From Ampelomyces quisqualis (taxonomy: Eukaryota > Ascomycota > Dothideomycetes > Pleosporales > Phaeosphaeriaceae), in NCBI GenBank assembly GCA_018398575.1, contig JAGTXZ010000021.1, forward strand, positions 2,418,001 through 2,482,000: DNA of 64,000 nt, written 5' to 3'. Below are positions 34,408 to 45,504 of the stretch, one piece after another. Position 1 is the stretch's first letter, and every line of letters begins with the position of its first letter. A program made the translations under genes and the position numbers. The notes under the pieces were generated by a model. That model was not told where the DNA came from, did not search any database, and saw only the letters and a list, made by a program, of their open reading frames with translations.

Positions 34408-34974
34408 TTACAGAACAAGCATGCCGATGAAGCCGAGGGCAGCGCCCACGCCTGCGCCTAGAGCAGCAGCAGGGTAGGCGGCGGCGTTGACCGAAGCCGC
34501 GGGGAGAGAGGGACGAACAGAAGTCGATGTGAGTGTTGGCACGTGGATGTCGGACACAACGGTCGAGTTTGCCCCAGTGGGTTTGGCGCTGACGGTGCCG
34601 AAAGAGTCATATACCGCTTTGGACGAAGACGAGGACGGAGTCGGTGTCGGTGATGCAACCACGGGGTAAATGGATGGCAACAGAGTCTTTACGTCGGTGG
34701 GCAAGGCCTGGTACCAGGCAGGTGTGTTGCCAGCTGCGAAAGATGATGCCATTTCGGCGGCGAAGGCAGACGACGAAGTGAGCACATAGCTGACCGACTC
34801 CTTGGGCAACGCGCTCGCAACGACCATGAGAACAGAGTTATGAACGGCAGTTCTACAAAATCAAGGTTAGTCACCCTCTTTACTGACGGTTACGCGTGAG
34901 ACATACGGAACAGGGGTTTGAGCCACGGCGCCGACTGCGAGCGCAAGGAGCGCACCGATACTGCTGAAGCGCAT
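34408..34974 (-). CDS. Small secreted, probably GPI-anchored protein
   Basis: Cell-surface protein of unknown function. Exons 34974-34907 and 34852-34408 give 170 residues. The signal peptide is MRFSSIGALLALAVGAVAQ with a likely cut after AVA. The mature part has a short conserved-looking domain (AEMASSFAAGNTPAWYQALP, then DVKTLLPSIYP), then a Ser/Thr/Pro-rich region (SPTPTPSSSSSK). The C-terminus ends in a hydrophobic stretch (AALGAGVGAALGFIGMLVL), typical of a GPI-attachment signal. The 54-base intron (34853-34906) has donor GTATGT and lies directly after the signal peptide. Cell-wall or adhesive role is inference. Confidence 0.8.
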
Positions 34975-37900
34975 TTTCAACCTTGGGACAAATTTCCAAA
35001 AAGAGCGATTTGCGTGACGGCAAAAGAGCGGCCGAGGTCAATGAGTGTGGAATCGCACGCGTTCTATGGAAAATAATAGCAAAGGAGCGATAGACTATGG
35101 TGAGCGAGAGGGATGCATCATGGGGGGAGCCCGCATTGTATATCGAACTAGAGTTGGCGGGGCCTCTTCGCGACACTTTGGGGTTCACGATGGGCCTGGG
35201 GGTGCCTAGCCAACATTACCGCAGCGCCGTGGGAATTTAAGATTGCGACAATGCTAGAGACTGTCATTGGGCAGATCGATTCGCTGGAGTTGTTGCAAGC
35301 GCCGATACAGATGCACGTATAAGACGCTGTGCAATGCCGCCAAATGTCACTGTATATTCCAATTTAGGCCTGTCCACCAAAGCCCTCTGCTTGTCGCATC
35401 GTCGACAATGCGACAGTGAATCAATCCATCGTGAGCCGCTTGTGATCGCGTGCAGGCCATGCTTCATCTCAAGTCGGCGCAGACAAGCTTTGCTGAACGA
35501 CCAATCAACTGCCGATGCTCAGGGTCTCATTTCCACTTTTTAAGCACTCAGTGCGCATGGCCTCCTTTCCCTGTTTGAGCTAACGTTTCTCAGGGTAAGG
35601 CTATGTGGAAGACAGTCTTGCAGCCTGCCTTGCATACTTTGTCAAACGTCCTTGTGCTAAATTGCGATAACATGTGCTCGTGGGCATATTCGGTAGAACA
35701 TTTTTGTTTCATCCCTCGATCTTCAGGCAATAGTGGATCAATACTCCGTGTTCCCATGTCACTGCCAATCGTAATTGACAAGTGACAGCGCGCATCGCAA
35801 TTATTGTACCCTCCTGGCTTTGCCCCAGCTTACCTAGAGATCGCCCGTTACCGTACTCCGTAAGCGTCTGCTTGAAGAGAGAACTACTCGCTGATCTTTA
35901 CCAGCCAACACAATCTAACTAGCACAGGACTAGTACTCCGTAGACGCGTTCGCGAGGTCCGTGGGGCATCTGAATCGAAAACCATAGATGATCAGTTTGG
36001 CGGCCAATTACGTGACGAAGGGCGGCCCAACCACCCTGTACGCGTTGTTTGAAGGGGATCTGGCTATAATCAAGCGGCCTTAGATGGACTAGTCGAGGTA
36101 AGCATGCAAGTAAACAGGAATGTTTGAAGAAGGTGAATCCACATCAAGACTAGCAGCGTAGAAGGTGGTTTGACCTACGTCTACCGGCAACCAAGAGCAC
36201 ATTGCTGTACATGATAGCGATATTGACATGGAAAAATTGCGTACTTTCTTAACAGACAGTACTCGGCTTAGTGATTAGTTCTTGCGGATTTTATTCGAAG
36301 CTACGGAGTACATTATGGTAGAATCGTACTAGCAACCCAGCTTTGCAAGAATATGAGCGAGACAGTACATGGTCGTCAGTGTGCCTGTAAGCCGATGCCT
36401 GTCCAATCAACTCAATGCTGCTTAATGTGTATGCACTCTCTTCGTCACACACTTTCCGCCCGGCCTCCATCGACACGGTTGACATGTGCTCTGCCTCGCC
36501 TGCATTTCCTCGTTTTCATGCACCTTACCGCCTTTTATAGTAACGAAGCCTACTCCTGAAGCGAGTCCTTGTCCTGAGGCTGTTGTGCTAATACCGCTCT
36601 CGCATACGGGAACAACAACTGGCATTTCTGCCGATTCTCGTGTTGTCCCATAGGCATGTCTGCACAAAGGTTGGAATTCAACCGCTTCGGCCACCTGTTA
36701 AGCGCATTTCCCCTGTTGTAGCACTCGCTTTGTCGCGGTTTCGTTTTGCGTCTCTGCATTGTCTTGACTCTGGTCTTTGTCATACCATAGCTTCAAATGG
36801 TCTCCCAACCGCAAGCCAAACTCATCACATTTAGATTATAAAAAGGCAAACTGCCCAGCCTACCTTCCATCCATATACAGGCACCGCAATCTCACTCACC
36901 TTGTCAGTAGCAAGGTTACTCTCTTCATCAACGGAAACCCCAAACTCGATTTCATAGGCTAGTATCGACGACCGGCTCTCGCATCTTGCTTTGAAAACAC
37001 CAACGATAGAATCAAAGCACCGGCATGTAAGGATCAAATAACCCCACCGGGAGCTCTAAAACTCCAGCAGATACCGTCTCGGATCCACACATCAATGGGC
37101 ACCTAGTTTCTACTGAGACGTATATTGACGATGGAGTAAAGCGCCTATTTATCCACAATTCAAAAGAAGTTACCAGCGACAAGCACATATGCCAAGTCTT
37201 CTCATGTGATGCACACATGCCAGCGATTCTGGATAAGGAAAAAGGCTCAGCGAATATTACCATCGAGGAACATGGATAGTTCCGCAACGTCACGATGTTT
37301 CGGCAGATTTGCAACCATCATCCCATGCCCATGACCAACTGTCGATCCCCTAAAGAAATCTTCATTGACTGGCGAGACAGTCTCTCTTGGCGTTTCTCGA
37401 TAGCAATCACAATGGTGCAGGTGGTCTATGGACCTGGGACAACTAGGCTGGTTGTGGAGCTGGTATAGCAGCTGATATATCAGCTGTTTCGGGGTGAGAT
37501 GGCTTGGAGGTAGACTCAGACGGCTATGACAACAAACCTGGTATCATTCAGCGTGTAATAGCGATTTGATCAGAAGTTGAGGAGCAGGGTCTGGGGAGTT
37601 GAGGGAGTTTGGATGTTTGCTTTGTAATTTAGTGATAGATTTAGATTCGTCCAAGGCACAGGAAGTGAATAGCGCATGGGGAACTGAAGGAAGCCACTCA
37701 CTTACACCTTTTTCCATGTCTTCTAAGACCCAGGAATTCGATATTTCCAACCTCGTTTTTATTCTTACAAAATACATCTAGACAACTGCATAAATTGATT
37801 GAACACGTGTATAAACAAAAACGACCAAATATGACTGCTTGAACTATATAAGCAACCTTAAACAAAAACTGCCAAACAAACTTACTATATCGCCAAATGA

Positions 37901-38078
37901 AATTAGCCCTTGACATAGAGTTGAGTCCACGCCGTTCTCTTTTCTAAAGAAAAAACAGCCCTATTGATATGAGATTGTCACTTGCAACGAATAGTCAATT
38001 AGTACACGTTTAATTGTTATCTGATGCAGACAAAGTAGATTGCTTGACCAACGCATTCGCATCGCCAGGCTAAGCCAT
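34975..38078. other. 3.1-kb gene-free region
   Basis: TACGGAGTA-family words lie at 35853-35862, 35933-35942 and 36302-36310. Open frames are short, often without ATG, and no domain, RNA gene or repeat was recognised. Confidence 0.4.
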
Positions 38079-39129
38079 CTAGAAGAGTGACCAGTTTATA
38101 TCAACAATAATAGCCAATCGCTCCATGTCAAAATCAGGATCGAAATCCTTCCTCATCATCGGATTGATTTCCCCTTCCCCATAGGGAATGTGTGCTGCAT
38201 ACTTGTATGGAGACGCAAGATTGGGGATTAAAGCACCGCTGCGTGATTCAGTTTGCAGCCCTTGGACCCAAGCAGGGTACCATGCGCAGTATTCCCAATC
38301 AATTAAGAAGACCTCCCAGTCTTCGCTTCCATCGTCTCCTTTGATCTGCCGAGCGATCATATTCTGAAGCTTTGGATCGATCCATGGGAACTTTGGCTCG
38401 TTGGGTTCCCAGCCTGGGAAAATAGGCATCAATGTAGCCGTCATCTCTACGTCTGCAGGCCACCACTCCACCCTATTATAGGAGATAGCACGTCGCAATT
38501 GCCAAGATCGATATATAGCTGAAACGAACTCTTCGTAGGTTTTGAACGGCCCAACTATTCCTTTGAGCGGAGATCTAAGCCTGGTGGCAGGGAGAACCAC
38601 CCCTGTCCGTGAACTCGTCCATAGTATCCTTCCGATGGAAGTTCTCGGAGGTAAAGAAGTTGAGATGACACTTTAGCGCAGATAGTGTCTTGTGCGTGGA
38701 TAGGTAGTGCCATAAACTTTTCCTGGTTTAACCGTGTGCCTTCAATGAATTCCATCATTAGGCAGTATACAGGGTCTTTGATATTTTCATCTTGTGTAGT
38801 CGACCAGAGGGCTAATACAGTTGGCATGCGCAGTTCAGGACGATTTTCTGCAAGGAAAAGCAGGTTCTCAGTTTCCTGGAGGGGGGATTTTAGCATCACT
38901 TGCAATGAAAATTTATTGTAGACTTATTTGGCTTACTTACTTCCACAAGATTTGCATCACAACCAAATTTGATAACAGTACCACCCATTTTGCATACAAC
39001 ATGGCTGCCGTTTCTCTCCTCGACGAGGTTATTTGAGGTGACTTTGCAGATTTCTTTCAAGAAGGGGATGGGCGGACGACCGGGACAAGAACGCGCCTGG
39101 TAATAGAGTGACAAAGGACGAGATCTCAA
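38079..39129 (-). pseudogene. Frame-shifted aminoglycoside-phosphotransferase-like (APH) kinase relic
   Basis: Resembles fungal APH/choline-kinase-like phosphotransferases. The 5' part (about 39129-38941) reads LRSRPLSLYYQARSCPG and KMGGTVIKFG, then a clean 65-base GTAAGT/CAG intron leads to 38875 (ETENLLFLAENRPE, LMMEFIEGTRLNQEKF, GYYGRVHGQGWFSLPPG). That frame stops at 38555. The remainder continues in another frame from about 38560 (GIVGPFKTYEEFVSAIYRSW, then WEVFLIDWEYCAWYPAW). A single missing base near AAAGGA explains the switch. The catalytic-loop region reads WIDPKLQN, where an HxD motif is expected, so the usual histidine appears replaced. No ATG fits the 5' end. Either a decaying gene or an assembly error. 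Confidence 0.65.
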
Positions 39130-40635
39130 GGTAGTCCAAATCTCCGTGGCCGGGGGGCATCTACTCTGGAATTCCTGTTTGGTCTCGAATGCTGTTCCAC
39201 ATCAGCAGCTTTCCATTCTTCCAGTACCACCTGTGCTTTGAAAATTTCCGGTTGATTTACGTCCATCTTAGGAGGAAGAGAAATCGTATGAGAAGTAACT
39301 TAGTAGAGACCGAGTAATATGGGGAGGTCTTGATTTATATCACAATCGAGTCTTCGTTGGGCACTCGGGTTCACAGGCGTGTGCCGCTAAGGCTGTGTTT
39401 CATGTATTCCTTACCTGATTCCCGCAACCAGGAGCTTCTTATCTTCTACAATTAGGATTCTCTGAATAAGACGAACAATGTGGCTCGAAGTCAATTGTTT
39501 TGGTTCGCCTAGCCAGGCTTGCTATTCGACAGAAGCCGAAGACGTGTGCTAGGGTGGGTCCAGCTAGGCTTCTTGCGGGCAAGAATTTCGACAAGAGACC
39601 AGCAGTGAAAGAAATCCGCGTACGCTAACAATACATTCAGGCTTAGGTTCTGCCTCGATGATAAGGTAGTCTCCATCAAATACAAACTCGCATCGCCAAA
39701 AATTTATCGCTGCTTGATACAAGTTTACGCTCAACGAGATGAGCAAACATCTTTGGGGAGTTTTCTTAGCTGACTTTTGGCTGCTGTTATTGGTTCGACC
39801 TTCCTGTGCATGCTCGCAAGGTCAACTCAAGCCAGATTACCAAAGTACATTGCATCTTGTTGCATGAAAGATCATAGAATTCCATCGAACGTGCACTTGA
39901 TCTTGTTTGGCTCGTCGACTACCTGATGTTGTGTCAGCGGAGTAATAGATATGAAGAACAAGAAAACTTCGGGAGGCTATGCAAGTCATCGCATTGCGCA
40001 TCAGAAGTGATTGATGAGTTGCCCTGCCATTTGTGGCTCGTGCTATGCAACCATTTAACAGGAAGTCGAGGTATCGTGAGGGCGCGTGGCGAGAGCTCTC
40101 CTCTCTTCTCGTCCGTGCGCCTACCGGTCGCCACAAAGTTTTCCGATTTCACCCTTGCACGACGACTTCTCAACAGCAGTACAGCGCATCATTTCTCGTC
40201 TTTGCTAGACACAGAATTGAGTTTTACGGACTCACTGATTCTGTGTCACCCAATCACAAAATATGGAACAGATACGTGTGCTACAAGCGTGGGTAATTAA
40301 TGGTCAGCGTGGCATCCTACCAAAATTCTAATGGTGCCAGCCTCTAAATCGATATCAAAAGCTTGATAGTTTACATGTGCAGCATGCCGAATTTGAAAAA
40401 ACATTGGGTTCATAAGCGATGGAAACAGTTCCGACAGAGCTCGCTTGCTTGGGGGTCAAAGCAGCGTGCTCTTTTACGCTGGTCTTTCGGAACTCTTCTC
40501 AGCACGCGCTCAGAAATCTTTGTGTCATGGTTGCGAAATCGTCAATGCCAACATTACGGTCCCACAGCTCGCATCCCAGAACTATTTCAGAGAAGAGACA
40601 TTGCATTCCATGCATTGCAAAGCGGACGACTGCGG
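39130..40635. other. Gene-free region
   Basis: About 1.5 kb. The frame preceding the RNase III gene is open back to 40363 with ATGs at 40375 and 40384, so part of 40375-40635 could be its N-terminus. Nothing else supported. Confidence 0.35.
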
Positions 40636-43585
40636 ATGAAGGCAACACCGCCTGCGCGTTACTATGATCTTCTTGATGCCACGGCAAGGGTCGGAGCGCT
40701 TGAAGTGCGGCTAGGCTACACATTCAAGAACCGTCTGACATGCATAGCAGCGCTCAAACTCTTCAATGATGGTGGGCCGCTCTACTATGATGGCATAACC
40801 CACGCTGTTGATAAAAACAACCGATTGGCTTTGCTAGGAGATCGTGTTCTCAGCCTAGTCGTGTGTCAAATCTGGTTCCAAACTGAACACTCTAACAGTA
40901 CGGTATCGCCTGTGGTTGTTGATTAACGTAAATGGCGCTAACACAATTGCAGAAGAGCACAGTATCATGAGTTCGGATACGGTTTCCAGAATCGCGTTGG
41001 AGGCGACTGGGAATGCCCTTGGTCTGAGAAAGAGCATTTTGGTGCCCAACGTGCCACTGGGCCCAAATCAGACGAATTTCACCAGAGACCATATCGCCGA
41101 GACCCTCGAGGCGGTTTTGGGTGCGATATATGTTGACTCTGGTTACAACTTGCAAGCTGTCAGCAAAGTTCTCAAAGGACTTGGACTTCATGATCACCGA
41201 TTCCTGAAGACGCGAGATGAACAAGTCGCCGAAGACAAGCACTATGAGGCAGCACACATCAATACGCGAGGTACAACAGTGCGCGATACTTCGGCAAAGA
41301 CCTCGAGCCTCACGAGGGACAGCAACACATTTCCAGACCTCGGTCGTCAGCACTCCGCGAAGGCATCAAGCGTGCTCAACATTCAGGTGCCGGATCCTGT
41401 CCAGAAGGCATACAGCTTCTGGACTGAAGACGCACCGAAGGACAGCATGGTCCAGAGACAAATTGCCAAACTCAAGAAGCGTGTCAGCGGCAGTGAGTTC
41501 TACAAGGCCTGGATGTCTGCGGAAGCTTTGCGTCTGCATGCCGCGCAGGTAGTGATAGGCGGTCATTCAACGCCCTCCAGCATCCTTGCACAACCGTATC
41601 CCGATGTCACGGGTGAAGCTACTACGCAGCAGGCACGAGCAAGTCAGAAAGCAAAAGCTAACGAGGAACTCGAAAACGCACGTCGCATGAGAGCGGAACA
41701 AAAACGCAAGAATATCGAAGTTGCAGAGATGTATGCAGCCGCCAAACAGGCACGCAAAAAAGCACAAGATGAAAAGGATAGCAAAGCGGCGGAAACTGCA
41801 CTTCAGAAAGCGAAAGCTGCGAATGAAGAGGCACAGAGAACAGCGAAACAAGCAAATGGCGAAGACGAGAAGCTGCCAACACAAAGTGTATTACGCAAAT
41901 CTCAGAAGTGCGCTAACCAAGAAAGAAAAAGCATGCAAAGACTGATAGCGTGTAACCACAAAAAGTCAGAAGATACAAAGGCGAAGCGAATGGAAAGGCG
42001 GGTGGCGAAGCGGAAGGCGACACCAAAGACAACCATTGCGAGAACACACTCAGATGGCGTTGTGGCGCAGCGAAAGCCACATCACACGTCAAGTGATAGG
42101 GAGATTCATAATGCGCGTGCAAGAGCAAGTGAGGACTCGCGTGAGGAAAAGCCGCCTCAGATATTAGCACCGAAAGGAGCCATCGAAGAGGCAGTTGCGA
42201 AACCAGAGGGGAAGGTTATGTACCAGCGTGCAGGTTGGACGAAGACAGAGCATGCACCGACAGAAGAGAGGACGCGTAAGGACTCAACGACGATGAGAGT
42301 CGCGCACGGAGCGGCAGACGTGTGGAATTGCAAGGAAGAGATGCAAGAGGAAAGGACTCTGGGATTGCTTACAGGTGTCACAGGCGAACCTAAAATCATT
42401 CATATCGCCAAATCCAAACCACAGAAACAGGGACGATTTCCCCCTGCTGACGTAGCGGCATCCCAACCGATAGGTGTTGATCAGCTAGAACAAAATATCA
42501 ACGCCGCATTGGACTCTTTCGTTGCTGATCGACATTCTACAGCTCAGACCGCGGAATTCGAGTCCTCGAATAGATATTCCGAGACTGCCCAGGTTGCGGA
42601 GCATGATTCCTCGGTGGAATCTTCCGAAGCTACCCCTTTCTACCATGCTGTGTCTCAGCAGGCGAACGAACAGCGGCAGGAAGATGATGCCATACGAGAC
42701 CACACGTTAGCTAGAACCTCCCCCATGGCTGATGAGGAACGGAATTCGCAACTAGCCAATATATCCGAAGCAATATACCTGCCGTATACTTCGGATATAC
42801 CCAAGTGGGCGCCATCCCACCATGCTCCGGAAGACGGATCGCCCATCGATGTAGTTGAGCGTAGAGACGGTACAGAATGTACTCAGCTTGCTTGCTACAA
42901 CGAGCCGAAATCAAGGAACTCGCATGAAAACGAGGATTCACCGGAGTCAGAAGGTGATCTCATGCTGAACACCCTTCAGCAGGATACATCGTCAGCCTCT
43001 CCTTGGCTGGTCAACGACAAAGGTGAAGTGCTGGGCTTTCTTACCGCGAGGAATGAAATAGTACCACTCACACGTTTCTCGAATCTATCGGTCAAATACA
43101 AAAAGAAGGTGGTCATATATGTCAGAAATCTTGTGGAGTCGGGCGAAGCAAGCGCAGTTGAGCCGCCATGGTTGCAATCTAGAGCAGAACATTCCATAGA
43201 TGCCACACCAGAGGTCGTTCTGAAGTTATCGGCAGCGGGAAAACAAAACCTGGAACGATACAGAAAGCGAATAGTGAGGAAAATACGAGCGCTAGAATTG
43301 CGAGAAAAAAACCAAGTAAGCGCAGCAAAATCACCACCCACGCAATCTACAGCCAGAAATTCGACGCCAGCACAAAGTACGGCGATCCTGACCCCAGCGT
43401 CAACTTCAGAGACAATCCCGACCCCAGCGTCAACTTCAGAGACAACCCCGACTCCAGTGTCAGCTTCAGAGACAACCCCAACCCCAGTGTCAAGTTCAGA
43501 GACAGCTTCTAAGAACACGACCTCGACAAAACATGCGACAAAGCCTGTGCCTCGAGAAAGCAGTGGCGAGCTACAAGACGCTTGA
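40636..43585 (+). CDS. RNase III-domain protein with degenerate active site and long charged tail
   Basis: Exons 40636-40897 and 40953-43585 give 964 residues; the 55-base intron (GTACGG to TTGCAG) splits the RNase III domain. The domain spans about 19-165: LGYTFKNRLTCIAALKLFND, NRLALLGDRVLSLVV and AETLEAVLGAIYVDSG. Compared with the bacterial signature ERLEFLGD, the two glutamates are N62 and A65, while D69 is kept. The second acidic pair is E137 (usually Asp) and E140. Catalysis is therefore doubtful. Residues about 230-320 are an Ala/Lys/Glu helix. The rest is low complexity, with a 30-base tandem repeat near the end. A start at 40375 would add 87 residues. Confidence 0.8.
43391..43510 (+). 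repeat. 30-base coding tandem repeat, four copies
   Basis: Four consecutive 30-base units, of the pattern ACCCCAGCGTCAACTTCAGA plus ten more bases, encode ten-residue repeats like PTPASTSETT. Copies 1 and 2 are nearly identical; 3 and 4 have diverged, mostly by silent or conservative changes. Confidence 0.9.
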
Positions 43586-44240
43586 GTAGATCATCTGGAA
43601 CGACGTTCTCCATGTGCAGGGCAAAGAAGACTTCAGAGAAAACCAAGAGACATGCAAGCAAGAAATTGTAGCATTCCTTAGGGGTGGCATTGGAGTACTG
43701 TAGAATACAAATCTCTTCTCGCCCAAGATAGATTCAGATACTGTTGCTGTAGTTGTATTTTTAACATGAGAAACTATCGTCCTACCATGGCGCAGGTCCA
43801 GCAATACTTGGTGATTGGATGGTCATACTTTGAGCCACGATTGCGGGATAGCCATTCTACTTTTAGTAAGAGGCACGTTAATCATGTTCAAGATATCCTA
43901 GTCTGCTGTAGAGTATGCAGAACAATTCAGCGTGGAGGGGACAGTCTCTGGAGGAATCTAGGGCAAGGCCAATGGTGTCACCTTTCGTATTTCGAGCAGC
44001 TTGTCGTGTACCACTTCCCTAATCAAAGAGAATTCATGCGTCTCATACCGAATTGGTAGCGCGTTTGGGTGATTTTGGACAAGATCATGTACATGGCTTG
44101 TGCAAAATGCAGCTTCGGCGCGATTCACACGCATCGACGATGGCACATCGAATGGCAAGAGAAGGAGCAGAGTTTTGACCACACTGTGCAGTGTGTACGT
44201 TTGTGTTGTTACTACATGGTATACAAGCCGCAAGCACAGC
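43586..44240. other. Intergenic, convergent 3' flanks
   Basis: 655 bases between the stops of the RNase III and uL10m genes. A 97-codon ATG frame (43766-44059) has no recognisable content. Confidence 0.35.
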
Positions 44241-45251
44241 TTATTCCTTCTTCTCCTCGGGAGCCTTTTCTTTCTCCTCCATGTCCATTCTCCTCCCCTC
44301 GACTGTGAAGTACAAGCTCTTGCTCGCGCCCTCGAGCGCGCTTGTGAGACTCCCACCAACGCTCTGAAGCATGTGTACAAGCTGGGCCCGGAGTCCGTCG
44401 ATGCCTCCATCGATGCCGCCGACCCACTTGGTGCCTGCAACATCGAACACTTTGCCCTCGACTCGGGCGCCAAGCAACATGAGTTTTTGCAGACCTTGTT
44501 GTACGGAGGGCTCGTAGTAGTCTGGGTTTGCTCGTCGGGTAGGGGCGGGGAAGTCACCCTTGGAGGGGGAGAGGATGGAGAGGACGGCCTTGAGATATTG
44601 GGGGGCCACGGATGGGAAAGCGACGACGGCGAGTGGCCCGGACAGGATTGGCTCAAGCTCGAGCTTGAGTTTGCGGTTGTTTGCGACTTGGTGGGCGTGT
44701 CTCGAAAGGCCATGGGTGAAGCGCTCGTCCTCGGCAGCATTGCTTGTCTGCGGTATCTGGGCGCCGTCTAGCGACTCTGGTTCCGGGTTGAAGAACTCGA
44801 CGACGCGCAGGGCGCTGGCGAAGATGTTGGTCTGAATGATCTGCAGCTTGACCTCCTCGGACAAGGTCGCTTGCTCGTTCTTCCGTCTTTCCGCGTCCAC
44901 CTTGCGCAATGCCACCGCCAACTCTCTCCGGATGCCCATCAGCTCTACTGCCTTGATGTTGTTGTGTTGGAAGATCAGGAGCAGCGGCGAGCATCTCAGC
45001 AACGACTGATATTGCCTGTGGAGCTGCGTCTTGCGGACCTCCGGGGGCTTGTGTGAGGGGGGTTGAGTGGGCGGATATCGCAGGACTGCGGGTGCCGAGC
45101 GGGCGGGCTGGGGGATTGGAGGTGCTGCAGCAGTGGCCGACGCTGTTGCCGCCGAGGCATAGGTTGCGAGCGCTGGCCGTGAGAAGGGTGTGGGGGAGTG
45201 GGTGCAACGCAGGCACACGGCACGTGATCGTATACGTATTCGGGGAGGCAT
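44241..45251 (-). CDS. Mitochondrial large-subunit ribosomal protein uL10m
   Basis: Mitochondrial homologue of bacterial L10, which anchors the L7/L12 stalk. Single exon, 336 residues from the ATG at 45251. Residues 1 to about 45 are Arg/Ala/Ser-rich without acidic residues (MPPRIRIRSRAVCLRC onward), a good matrix presequence. The L10 core follows: LLLIFQHNNIKAVELMGIRR, ELAVALRKVDAERRK, SGPLAVVAFPSVAPQYLKAV and KLMLLGARVEGKVFD. The extreme C-terminus is Lys/Glu-rich (MDMEEKEKAPEEKKE). It is divergent from the mitochondrial ProRS gene with 253 bases between starts. Confidence 0.9.
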   Translation of the reverse strand: MPPRIRIRSRAVCLRCTHSPTPFSRPALATYASAATASATAAAPPIPQPARSAPAVLRYPPTQPPSHKPPEVRKTQLHRQYQSLLRCSPLLLIFQHNNIKAVELMGIRRELAVALRKVDAERRKNEQATLSEEVKLQIIQTNIFASALRVVEFFNPEPESLDGAQIPQTSNAAEDERFTHGLSRHAHQVANNRKLKLELEPILSGPLAVVAFPSVAPQYLKAVLSILSPSKGDFPAPTRRANPDYYEPSVQQGLQKLMLLGARVEGKVFDVAGTKWVGGIDGGIDGLRAQLVHMLQSVGGSLTSALEGASKSLYFTVEGRRMDMEEKEKAPEEKKE

Positions 45252-45504
45252 GCTGGACGTCGAGTTGGCATGCTACTCGGCGGTGCGGCAGCTGCAATTG
45301 GTGGAGGATGGCTTGTCCAGAAATCTTTCGCTGCGATGGTGAAGTTCCGAGGTCTGTGCTCAAAGTCTTCAACATGGCGACCATCGACACATCAATTGCG
45401 GCAGTCTCGAATTCTTTCCATGCTCTAACGTCGCATATTCCAAGCTTGTCTCTCATTGTAGTGGCCACCGAAGTCCGTCTGGCTTCAGTGTGCTCCACAC
45501 GCCA
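45252..45504. promoter_or_regulatory. Putative bidirectional promoter, uL10m / mitochondrial ProRS
   Basis: 253 bases between opposite starts of two mitochondrial translation genes. No gene inside was supported. Confidence 0.5.

Noticed and set aside
43766..44059. 97-codon ATG frame between RNase III and uL10m genes
   Set aside because: No family recognised and it sits in a convergent 3' region; insufficient support.
44041..44090. D-arm-like TTGGTAGCGCG segment
   Set aside because: No acceptor or T arm at the right distance.
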